Assembly: GCF_023223525.1 (NCBI RefSeq)
Contig: NZ_JALPRX010000019.1
Location: 1-64,000 of the forward strand
Source: Roseomonas acroporae
Lineage (GTDB): Bacteria; Pseudomonadota; Alphaproteobacteria; Acetobacterales; Acetobacteraceae
Reading direction: 5' to 3'
Length of the DNA: 64,000 bases
Part shown: one piece after another, positions 45,611 through 55,239 of the stretch
How positions within the stretch are numbered: position 1 is the stretch's first letter
Layout of the letters: each line of letters begins with the position of its first letter
Made by a program: the position numbers and the translations under genes
The notes under the pieces: generated by a model
Databases searched by the model: none
Told to the model about the DNA's origin: nothing
Seen by the model: the letters and a program-made list of their open reading frames with translations, nothing else

Positions 45611-48013
45611 CTATGGCGGCGGCCCGGGCTGCCCGCCCTCCCCGCTGACGTCCCGCCCGGCCTCCCGCGCTTCCTCCCGGGCAGGCCGGGGCGGGATTCC
45701 CGGGCGAAGGCGGTCCAGCGCCCCCCGCAGCAGGTCCACCTGGGTCGCGAGCCGGCGCAGCACCGGGTCCGGTGCCTCGGCGGGCCGGGGCGGCACGGGG
45801 CTGCCGGCCATGGCGAGGGAAGCCAGGGCGGCCGGCACCCAGTCCTGCCAGGGGCGCCAGCCGCCGCGTCCCTCCGGCGTCACCGCGGGCGGATCGTACT
45901 GCAGCGCCAGCAGCGTGCCGCCCAGGCGCCGCAGCGCGGCATCCGCCGCGAGCGCCGCCTGCAGCACCGTTCCACCCTCCCCTGGGCCCTCCCCTGGGCC
46001 CGCGCCCGTGCCCTCGCCTGGGCCCTCGCCGCGCGCGCGATGCGGCCGCGGCTCCTGCATGGCGCGCGACAGCGAGGCCTCCAGGTTGTTGTTGGCCAGC
46101 CCCGCCGCGCAGCGCGCCGCTTCCGCCGCGGCCTCGTCGCGCTGGCCGGCCACGCCGTCCAGCACGACGCGCGCCCAGGGCACGAAGGCGGCGACGGCGG
46201 TGCGCACCGCGGTGCCGAGCGCCCCCTGCTCCCGCGTCGGCCAGAGCAGCAGGCAGGCGAGCAGCGCCAGCAGGCCGCCGATCACCGTGTAGAGCGTGCG
46301 CATCGCGGCGATCGCCCACTCGCTCTCCCCGGGCCCGCCGACCTCGACCAGCACCACCACCAGCGGGGTCAGGCAGGCGATGTAGGCCCCGAAGCTGACC
46401 TGGCGGGCCGAGAAGGCGACGATGCTGAGGGGGAACATCAGCAGGGCCAGCAGCAGCGGCGTCTGCGGCAGCAGCGCCACGGCGCCGCCGATCAGGGCGC
46501 CCAGCACCGTGCCGGCCACCCGCTCCAGCGCCCGCTGCCGGGTGGCCGCGAAATAGGGCTGCATGGTCAGCGCCACCGTGATCACCAGCCAGTGCTGGTA
46601 CGGGCCGTGCCAAGCGAGGGTCAGCGCGATCACCGGCACGGTGACGGCCACCGCGCGCGCCGCGTGCCGCAGCACCGCCGAGCGCCAGGTGAGGTTGGCG
46701 CGCAGCGGCCCCAGCACCCGCTCGCGCAGCGGCACCGCCGGCTCCGGCGACCACCGCGCCGGGGCCGCGCCGCCCCCCGCCCCCGCCCCATCCCGGCCCC
46801 CATCCCGGCCCCCATCCCGGCCCCCGGTCCGGTCCCCGGCCCGCTCGGCGACGCCGTTGCTCATGGCGATCTTGACGCCGGCGCGCAGGCGGTCGGCCAG
46901 CACCACGGCGATGCGCCGCAGCCTGCCGCGCGCGGCCTGCTCGCGCAGGTGGGCGAGCGCCTGGTCGAGCCGGTCGAGGTGCCGGACCGGATGGCCGAGC
47001 GAGGCTTCCTGCATCGTCGCCAGCAGCGGCACGAGCCGCCGCAGCAGGCGCGCCGCGTCCCGCCGATCGGCCGCGTCGGCACCCCGCTCCAGCCGGTCGG
47101 AGAGGGCGATCAGGGCGCCGAACACCCCGTCCGCCACCTCCAGCCAGAGCAGGTTCTGGGTCGCGCGCAGCGAGTTGATGCCGCGCAGGCGCAGCGTCGC
47201 GGTGACGACGTCGCGCGCCTCCGCCAGTTCCGCCCGCACGGCGCGCCGATGCGCGCGCGCATGCGCCTCCCAGTCGGACGCGGCGGGGGGCTCGCGGCCC
47301 GACAGGAGGCGGCGCAGATCCTCGGCCAGCAGGCCGAGCAGGTGCCAGGCGCCGGAGATCGCGTGCCGCGCCGGGCCGTGCGGATGGATGCGCCAGAGCA
47401 CCAGCGTCACGAACACCGCCCAGAGCGCGCCGGCGGCGAAGGCGAGGCCGCCCGCCGCCGCGACCCGCTCGGGCGCCGGGTGGGAGAGGGCCAGCGCCGT
47501 CACCACGGTCAGCAGGTTGCCCACCGCCTGCGCCTGCAGGCCCCAGACCCGCGCCATGCTGTTGCCGAACAGGACGAGCCCCGCCAGCGGCAGCACCGCC
47601 CAGGCGACGGGCGGGAACGCCGACAGGCCGCGCAGCGCGCCGAAGCCGGCCCAGAACGCCCCGCCCAGCAGGGCGAAGCCGAGCAGCGCCGGCAGGCGGC
47701 GCGGCAGCGGCCCGCCGACATCGGCGAAGCAGGTCAGCATCGCCGCCAGCGCCGCGATGCCGAGGAGCGGCGAGTCGAGCCAGGCATTGGCGAGCAGGAT
47801 CACGGCGGTGGCGAGCGCCGCGCGCAGGCCCTCCAGCACGCTGATGCCGCGCAGGTCCAGCCCGATCGGCAGGCGCCCGAGATCGGCGCCGGGGCTGCGC
47901 GCCGTGGCGCGGCCGATGCGCGCCGCCTGGCCCGGGCGCATCCAGGCGGGCAACAGGCCGGCGAGGCGGGCGACCTGCCGCCGCGGCAGCGGCAGAAGGG
48001 TGCTGGCCCTCAA
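45611..48013 (-). CDS. FUSC family membrane protein (YccS / aromatic-acid exporter-like), 800 aa
   Basis: This large inner-membrane protein has two membrane bundles of about six helices (residues 55-210 and 455-590) separated by a long cytoplasmic helical region, the layout of FUSC/AaeB efflux proteins. The second bundle contains the family pattern WLVITVALTMQPYFAATRQR followed by LERVAGTVLGALIGGAVALL. Low-complexity inserts lie in the central loop (GGRDGGRDGG near 420) and near residue 670 (GEGPGEGTGAGPGEGPGEGG), both coded by short DNA repeats. The start is TTG at 48013. It may export organic acids; unproven. It is 40 bp after the uup-like gene. Confidence 0.82.
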   Translation of the reverse strand: MRASTLLPLPRRQVARLAGLLPAWMRPGQAARIGRATARSPGADLGRLPIGLDLRGISVLEGLRAALATAVILLANAWLDSPLLGIAALAAMLTCFADVGGPLPRRLPALLGFALLGGAFWAGFGALRGLSAFPPVAWAVLPLAGLVLFGNSMARVWGLQAQAVGNLLTVVTALALSHPAPERVAAAGGLAFAAGALWAVFVTLVLWRIHPHGPARHAISGAWHLLGLLAEDLRRLLSGREPPAASDWEAHARAHRRAVRAELAEARDVVTATLRLRGINSLRATQNLLWLEVADGVFGALIALSDRLERGADAADRRDAARLLRRLVPLLATMQEASLGHPVRHLDRLDQALAHLREQAARGRLRRIAVVLADRLRAGVKIAMSNGVAERAGDRTGGRDGGRDGGRDGAGAGGGAAPARWSPEPAVPLRERVLGPLRANLTWRSAVLRHAARAVAVTVPVIALTLAWHGPYQHWLVITVALTMQPYFAATRQRALERVAGTVLGALIGGAVALLPQTPLLLALLMFPLSIVAFSARQVSFGAYIACLTPLVVVLVEVGGPGESEWAIAAMRTLYTVIGGLLALLACLLLWPTREQGALGTAVRTAVAAFVPWARVVLDGVAGQRDEAAAEAARCAAGLANNNLEASLSRAMQEPRPHRARGEGPGEGTGAGPGEGPGEGGTVLQAALAADAALRRLGGTLLALQYDPPAVTPEGRGGWRPWQDWVPAALASLAMAGSPVPPRPAEAPDPVLRRLATQVDLLRGALDRLRPGIPPRPAREEAREAGRDVSGEGGQPGPPP

Positions 48014-48053
48014 GGCGACGCGCCCGCGGACGGCCCGCGCCGGCCCGGCGGCG

Positions 48054-49886
<1,833 letters not shown>

Positions 49887-49981
49887 GGGGGCAGCCTGTA
49901 GCGCCGATCGGCGGCGAGGTTGAGTCCGCGCGTCGGGCCGGGGCGCGGTTCCGCCCGGCGGCCGGCGGGCGGCGGTGCCGC

Positions 49982-51313
49982 CTACCGCGCCAGCGCCACC
50001 GCCGGCGGCCCCGAGGGCCGCGCCAGGGCGAAGGCGATCTGCGCCACCCCCGCCAGCAGCCCCAGCGCGATGCCCACCGCGAGCGCCAGCGTGTAGGAGC
50101 CCAGCCGGTCGAACACCACGCCGCCGCCGAAGGCGCCGAGGAAGCTGCCGAACTGGTGGCTCATGAAGGCGACGCCCTGGATCATGGCCTGCCAGCGCAG
50201 CCCGAACATCTCGGCCACCGAGCCCGCGATCAGCGGCGCCACGCCGAGCCAGAGGAAGCCCATCACCGCCGCGAAGACCAGCGTGCCCGCCGGCGTCGGC
50301 GCCGCGGTGAAGTAGACGGCGAGGGTGAGCGAGCGCAGCAGGTAGATCGCGCCCAGCAGCACCTGCTTGTTCCAGCGCCCGCCGGCCCAGCCGAAGAACA
50401 GGCTGCCCAGCACGTTGAAGCCGCCGATCACGCCGAGCGCCTTGGCGCTCAGCATCGGGTCCATGCCGCAGAGCTGGAGGTAGGAGGGCAGGTGCGTGGT
50501 GAGGAAGACGAGTTGCATGCCGCAGACGAAGTAGGCCAGCGACATCACGATGAAGGCCGGGTTGCCGAGCGCCAGCCCGAGCGCCGCGCGCGCCCCGAGC
50601 GCGTCCCCGCCGCGCCTTCCATCCGTGCCCGGGATGGCCGAGGGAACCGGCGAGGCGGCCGTCGGGGCAGCCACCGGGGCAGCCGCCAGGGCAGCCGACG
50701 GCGCGGCGGGCCGCCCGGCCGGCGGCAGCGCCACCCGGTCCACCCGCCCGGCGACCCAGGCGGCCGGCAGCATGGCGAGCGACAGCACGGCGAAGCCGGC
50801 CACCCCGGCGCGCCAGCCGAACCCCTCCAGCAGCACCTGCCCGACCGGCGCCGCCAGCAGCGAGCCGAGCGACCCCGCCGCCGAGACGATGCCGAGCACC
50901 GTGCTGCGCAGCTCCACGGAGACGGCGCGCGAGGCCACCGACATGGCCAGCGCCGAGGCGGTGCAGGCGAGCGAGGCGCCGATCAGGATCCCCGCACCCA
51001 GCGTGACCGCGACCAGCCCGTGCGCCGCGGCCAGCACCAGCAGCCCCGCCACGTAGAGCAGCGCGCCCACGGTCATCACCGGCCGGAAGCCCCAGCGCGA
51101 CGCCAGCCCGCCCGCGACGGGCTGCAGGAAGCCCCAGGCGAGGTTCTGCACGGCGATGGCCAGGGTGAAGTCGGAGACGGTGATGCCGATGTCGCGGGTC
51201 AGGGCCGGCATGAACAGGCCGAGGCTCTGGCGGAAGCCCATGGCGAGGGAGAGCATCAGCGAGGCACCCAGCAGCACGGGCAGGACCGGACGCAGCCTGT
51301 CGAGACGATTCAC
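49982..51313 (-). CDS. MFS transporter
   Basis: This 443-aa twelve-helix major facilitator resembles the monocarboxylate/oxalate-type carriers: LMLSLAMGFRQSLGLFMPAL at the first helix and PVAGGLASRWGFRPVMTVGA for the loop 2-3 motif. A long Ala/Pro-rich central loop follows (about 205-255). The start GTG at 51313 has GGAGGAAGAGC directly upstream, a strong ribosome-binding site; an open frame further upstream is low complexity. Substrate not assignable. Confidence 0.88.
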   Translation of the reverse strand: MNRLDRLRPVLPVLLGASLMLSLAMGFRQSLGLFMPALTRDIGITVSDFTLAIAVQNLAWGFLQPVAGGLASRWGFRPVMTVGALLYVAGLLVLAAAHGLVAVTLGAGILIGASLACTASALAMSVASRAVSVELRSTVLGIVSAAGSLGSLLAAPVGQVLLEGFGWRAGVAGFAVLSLAMLPAAWVAGRVDRVALPPAGRPAAPSAALAAAPVAAPTAASPVPSAIPGTDGRRGGDALGARAALGLALGNPAFIVMSLAYFVCGMQLVFLTTHLPSYLQLCGMDPMLSAKALGVIGGFNVLGSLFFGWAGGRWNKQVLLGAIYLLRSLTLAVYFTAAPTPAGTLVFAAVMGFLWLGVAPLIAGSVAEMFGLRWQAMIQGVAFMSHQFGSFLGAFGGGVVFDRLGSYTLALAVGIALGLLAGVAQIAFALARPSGPPAVALAR

Positions 51314-51611
51314 GCTCTTCCTCCCCGCCCGGCCTGCCCGGCCGGCACCGGTGCCGGGGAAGCATCCCCGACCCGTTCGCTGGCCCTTTCCCGGGCCACG
51401 CATCCCCTGGCCGGACGGAGGCTTCGTCGCCCCCGCCCCGGCCGGACTCGCGGCCAGGATCGCGCGTGGCGGCCGATGCCGCAATGCAGCGCGTCGGCCC
51501 CGACCGACGTCACGCCGGGCGTGCGGGAGCCGCCGACAGGCGGAAGGCCGGGGCGCGGCCGGCCCGAAGGCGCGCCGGCCCGGATGGCCGGCGCGGCGCG
51601 GCGCGGCGCGG
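51314..51611. other. Spacer upstream of the MFS gene
   Basis: No gene is supported. The GC-rich sequence includes runs of GCGCGGCGC at 51590-51611. The MFS promoter is expected here. Confidence 0.35.
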
Positions 51612-51716
51612 CTCAGAGTGTGTGAAGAAATCGAGCTTGCGAAAGCATGCCCGTTGAAAGGACTCGTCCTTTTCGGCCGGTTTCAACGCTGACGGGCATT
51701 CTTCACAAACTCTCAG
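51612..51716. mobile_element. MITE-like element with 18-bp imperfect terminal inverted repeats
   Basis: This 105-bp element is bounded by CTCAGAGTGTGTGAAGAA (51612-51629) and its near complement (51699-51716), matching at 16 of 18 positions. An inner inverted repeat GCATGCCCGTTGAAA / TTTCAACG...ACGGGCAT makes a long hairpin. It has no coding capacity. The right end contains the stop codon (51713-51715) of the neighbouring FUSC gene. The termini resemble IS ends, but no transposase is in the window. Confidence 0.6.
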
Positions 51717-52759
51717 CCGGGCGCCGGACCGACGGGACGTCGCCCCGAAAGCTCCACTAGGAAGTCGCCGAGGTCGCGGCGCAGCATCTCCAGCGCGAAA
51801 AGCAGCGCCACCGCGTCGCGCGGCACGGCGCCCCCGAGCCGTTCGAGGGCGGCGGCGAAATCGCCGATCGCCGAGTCCAGCCCGCCCAGTGCCGGCGGCG
51901 GTCCCTCCTCCTCCAGCGCCGTGCCGCAGGCCGCGAACAGCGCGGGCAGGACCTCCGCCAGCGCCGCCGGGACCGGCAGCGCCGCCGCCGCGCGGCCGCC
52001 CTCGGCCCGCGCCGCCCGGCCGATGAAGACCAGGTCGCTGTGCAGGCGCCGCAGCACGCGCTCCAGCCGGTCCCAGGGCACGGTGCCGAGGCGGGTGGCA
52101 TGCTCGCGCCGCGCCTCGGCGGCGGCGGCGATCACCTGGCGCAGCTCCACCCGGAAGCGGGCATTCGCCGCGTCCAGCTCGGCCTGCGGCGCGGGCGGGC
52201 TGCGCAGCAGCAGCGCCGCCACGGCGCCGAGCCGCCGGAACCCCGCCGCCGTCCGCTCCACCACGATCCGGTTGGCGCGGGAGGGCAGCACCAGCAGCGA
52301 GACCAGGATGCCGACCAGGCCGCCGAGGCCGATCTCGGCGACGCGGTGCATGGCCGGCAGCAGGGCGGAGCCGGTGGAGGAGTCGAGCAGCACGATCACC
52401 GCCGTCACCGGCGCGACGCGGTAGGCCGGCCGCACCGCCATCAGATAGGCGAGCGGCGCCACGGCGAGGCCCAGCATCACGGCGAAGGGCAGGCCGAGCG
52501 CCGCGCCGGCCACCCCCACCACCGCCCCGGTCCCGGCGCCGGCCAGGGTCGCCGTCATCCGGTCCCAGGCCGAGCCGAGCGTGCCGCCGAGGCTCCCCTG
52601 CATCACCACCAGCGCGGTGATGACCGACCAGTAGCCCTGCGGCAGGGCGAAGGCCGTGGCGATCAGGTAGGCCAGCACCGCGCCGGTCGTCGCGCGGACG
52701 GTCAGGCGCCACTCGGCGCGGTGCCAGGGATGCGATGCGCGAGCCGTCACGCCAGCCAT
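51713..52759 (-). CDS. FUSC family membrane protein, 348 aa
   Basis: This protein has a single membrane bundle of about six helices (residues 18-160) followed by a cytoplasmic helical domain. The FUSC motif appears as GYWSVITALVVMQGSLGGTL followed by WDRMTATLAGAGTGAVVGVA. The C-terminal half is Arg/Ala/Glu-rich helices. It is shorter than the 800-aa FUSC protein at 45.6-48.0 kb, which has two bundles. The stop codon lies in a MITE-like end, so the original C-terminus may have been altered. Likely an efflux or export protein of unknown substrate. Confidence 0.82.
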   Translation of the reverse strand: MAGVTARASHPWHRAEWRLTVRATTGAVLAYLIATAFALPQGYWSVITALVVMQGSLGGTLGSAWDRMTATLAGAGTGAVVGVAGAALGLPFAVMLGLAVAPLAYLMAVRPAYRVAPVTAVIVLLDSSTGSALLPAMHRVAEIGLGGLVGILVSLLVLPSRANRIVVERTAAGFRRLGAVAALLLRSPPAPQAELDAANARFRVELRQVIAAAAEARREHATRLGTVPWDRLERVLRRLHSDLVFIGRAARAEGGRAAAALPVPAALAEVLPALFAACGTALEEEGPPPALGGLDSAIGDFAAALERLGGAVPRDAVALLFALEMLRRDLGDFLVELSGRRPVGPAPG

Positions 52760-52805
52760 CGCCTCGGGTCGCCCCCTCGGCCGCGCCTTCGGCGCCCCGC
52801 CGGCC

Positions 52806-53729
52806 TCACCCTTCGAGGAAGCCCGCCACCAGCGCCACCTGCGCCGCGTCCAGCAGCGCCGGGGCGTGGCCGCAGCCGGGGATGGTCTCCAGCCGCGTGC
52901 CGGGCTTCTGCGCCATCTCCGCCGCCAGCTCGGCCGGCAGCAGGTCGCTCTCGGCGCCGCGCAGCAGCAGGGTCGGCGCCTTCACCTGCGACCAGAAGAA
53001 GCGCAGGTCGGCGTCGGCCGGCTCGGCGGCGCGGATCGGCGCGGCGATGGCCGGGTCGTGGTGCAGCGTCACCCTGCCGTCCGGCAGGCGGCGCGCCGAG
53101 GTCGCGGCGAGGTGGCGCCACTCGGCGTCGGAAAGCCGCCCGAACGGGGCCAGCGTCGTGCGCAGATGCGCCTCCAGCCCGGCGAGGTCGTCGAATTGCG
53201 GCGGCTCGACCATGTAGTCGCGGATGCGGGCGACGGCCGCCTTCGGGATCACGCTGCCCACGTCGTTCAGCACCAGCCGGCGCACCGGGCTGTTCGCGGC
53301 CGAGCCGATCAGCATGCCGCAGACGCCGCCGAGCGAGGTGCCGACCCAGTCCACCTCCCCCTCGATGGTGGCGAGCAGGTGCGAGAGCGCCCCGACATAG
53401 GTGATGGGCTGGTACAGGCCCGGGTCCGGCAGCCAGTCCGAGGCGCCGCGCCCCGGCAGGTCCGGGCAGATCACCCGCCGGCCGCGCGCCGCCAGCGCCG
53501 GGGCCAGCGCGTCGAAGTCGCGGCCCGTCCGCGTCAGGCCGTGGACGCAGAGCACGGGCGGGCCGGCGGCGGGCTCCCCGGCCGCCGGGCCCCACTCCAC
53601 CCAGCGCATGGTGAAGAAGCCGGCGGTGACGAGGTAGCGGACGGCGCCGCGCCGCGGCGGCGGCGGGAACGGGCCAGGGGGCGTGCCAGGGGGCGTGCCG
53701 GGGGGCGTGCCGGGGGGCGCGTCGTCCAT
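52806..53729 (-). CDS. Alpha/beta hydrolase
   Basis: This 307-aa serine hydrolase shows VLCVHGLTRTGRDFDALAPA (oxyanion loop), ICPDLPGRGASDWL, the nucleophile elbow VDWVGTSLGGVCGMLIG, and late blocks KAPTLLLRGAESDLLPAE (Asp) and GCGHAPALLD (His). The N-terminus has an in-frame 12-bp repeat coding PPGT units (53677-53712). The start ATG at 53729 is 2 nt after the CoA-transferase stop, so the two genes form a unit. It could hydrolyse the acyl product or a thioester/lactone of the CoA-transferase pathway; that is inference from position. Confidence 0.87.
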   Translation of the reverse strand: MDDAPPGTPPGTPPGTPPGPFPPPPRRGAVRYLVTAGFFTMRWVEWGPAAGEPAAGPPVLCVHGLTRTGRDFDALAPALAARGRRVICPDLPGRGASDWLPDPGLYQPITYVGALSHLLATIEGEVDWVGTSLGGVCGMLIGSAANSPVRRLVLNDVGSVIPKAAVARIRDYMVEPPQFDDLAGLEAHLRTTLAPFGRLSDAEWRHLAATSARRLPDGRVTLHHDPAIAAPIRAAEPADADLRFFWSQVKAPTLLLRGAESDLLPAELAAEMAQKPGTRLETIPGCGHAPALLDAAQVALVAGFLEG

Positions 53730-53731
53730 GC

Positions 53732-54964
53732 TCAGACGATGCCCTTGCCGCGCAGCGCCGCGATCCCGGCCGCATCCATGCCGAGCAGCCCGCCCAGCAC
53801 CTCGTCCGTGTGCTCGCCGAGCAGCGGCGGGGCGGAGCGGTAGGTGGGCGGCGTCGCCGAGAGCTTCACCGGGTTGGCCATCACCTTCACCGTCTCGCCG
53901 GAAGCGTGCGGCATCTCCACCACCATGTTGCGGGCCTGCACGTGCGGGTCGGCGAACACCTCCTTCAGCGTGTTGATCGGGCCGCAGCCGATCTTCAGCG
54001 CCTCCAGTCGCTCCACCCAGTCGGCGGTGGTGCGCGACCGCATCAGCGGCGTCAGCGTGTCGGTGACGAGCTGGCGGTTGCCGACGCGGGCGGCGTTGGT
54101 GGCGAAGCGCTCGTCGGCCAGCAGGTGCTCCTGGCCGAAGGCCTCGCAGAAGCGCCTGAAGGTCGGGTCGTTGCCGACCGAGAGCACCATGTAGCCGTCG
54201 GCGGTCGGGAAGACCTGGTAGGGCACGATGTTCGGGTGCTGGTTGCCGAGGCGCGGCGGGTTCTCGCCGGTCGCGAGGTAGTTCATGCCCTGGTTGGCGA
54301 GCCAGGCGACATGGGTGTCGAGCATGCCGATGTCGACCTGCTGCCCCTCCCCGGTCAGCGCCTTGTGGCGCAGCGCCGCCAGGATGCCGATGGTGCCGTA
54401 GAGCCCGGCGAACACGTCGGCCACGGGAATGCCGACCTTCTGCGGCTGCCCGTCCGGCTCGCCGGTCAGGCTCATCACGCCGCCCATGCCCTGGATCAGC
54501 GAGTCGTAGCCCGGGCGCGGCGCGTAGGGGCCGGTCTGCCCGAAGCCGGTGATGGAGCAGTAGATCAGGCCGGGGAACTTCACCCGGAGCTGCTCCCAGC
54601 CGAGCCCGTACTTCGCCAGGGCACCGACCTTGAAATTCTCCACCAGCAGGTCGCAGCCCTCCAGCAGCGCGAGGACGATCGCCTGTCCCTCCGGCTTGCT
54701 GATGTCGACCGTGACCGACTTCTTGTTGCGGTTCACGCCGACGAAGTAGGCGCTCTCCTTGGTGTTCGGGATGAAGGGGGGCGCGAAGTTGCGCGTGTCG
54801 TCGCCCGCCTCGGGCCGCTCGATCTTGATGACCTCGGCGCCGAGGTCGCCCAGCATCTGGGTGCAGGTCGGCCCGGCCAGCACGCGCGTGAGGTCGAGGA
54901 CCCGCAGGCCCCGCAGCGGCCCGCCGGGCTGCGGCGCGGACGGGGTGGCGGCGGTTTCGGTCAT
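53732..54964 (-). CDS. CaiB/BaiF family CoA-transferase
   Basis: This is a class III CoA-transferase of 410 aa. The N-terminus GLRVLDLTRVLAGPTCTQML is typical. DLGAEVIKIERPEAGDDTR and the NRNKKSVTVDISKPEGQ block follow. The catalytic Asp is in GQQVDIGMLDTHVAWLANQG, aligned with Asp169 of formyl-CoA transferase. The C-terminal LLGEHTDEVLGGLLGM is also conserved. GGAGAAG lies just before the ATG at 54964. The exact CoA donor (succinyl-, formyl- or another) is unknown. Confidence 0.9.
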   Translation of the reverse strand: MTETAATPSAPQPGGPLRGLRVLDLTRVLAGPTCTQMLGDLGAEVIKIERPEAGDDTRNFAPPFIPNTKESAYFVGVNRNKKSVTVDISKPEGQAIVLALLEGCDLLVENFKVGALAKYGLGWEQLRVKFPGLIYCSITGFGQTGPYAPRPGYDSLIQGMGGVMSLTGEPDGQPQKVGIPVADVFAGLYGTIGILAALRHKALTGEGQQVDIGMLDTHVAWLANQGMNYLATGENPPRLGNQHPNIVPYQVFPTADGYMVLSVGNDPTFRRFCEAFGQEHLLADERFATNAARVGNRQLVTDTLTPLMRSRTTADWVERLEALKIGCGPINTLKEVFADPHVQARNMVVEMPHASGETVKVMANPVKLSATPPTYRSAPPLLGEHTDEVLGGLLGMDAAGIAALRGKGIV

Positions 54965-55227
54965 GCGTCTTCTCCGTGCTGGGCGCGCTCGGCGGGTATG
55001 CCCGTTCTGTCGCATGTTCCGGTTGAACGGTCGATGCCGGCCATCGGCTCCGGCCGTCGCACGGCGGGCCCGCCGGTCCGCGGCGGGGCCCTTCCCCCGG
55101 ATTCCCCGCGGGAGCCGCCCGGCGCCGGGCGCGGAACGCGTCCGCGGTCACCGCCCCGTCCGGGCACGGGCCTGCCGGGGCGGCCGAAAAAGCCGCCGGG
55201 CTCCTAGCCTGGCCAGGGCGCGTCCGA

Positions 55228-55233
55228 TATAGT
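55228..55233 (+). promoter_or_regulatory. -10 box placing the transcription start at the GT2 start codon
   Basis: TATAGT ends 6 nt before the ATG at 55240, the spacing expected between a -10 element and its transcription start. No Shine-Dalgarno precedes the ATG (CCTGCC). A -35 is not obvious. A leaderless transcript is inferred. Confidence 0.35.
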
Positions 55234-55239
55234 CCTGCC

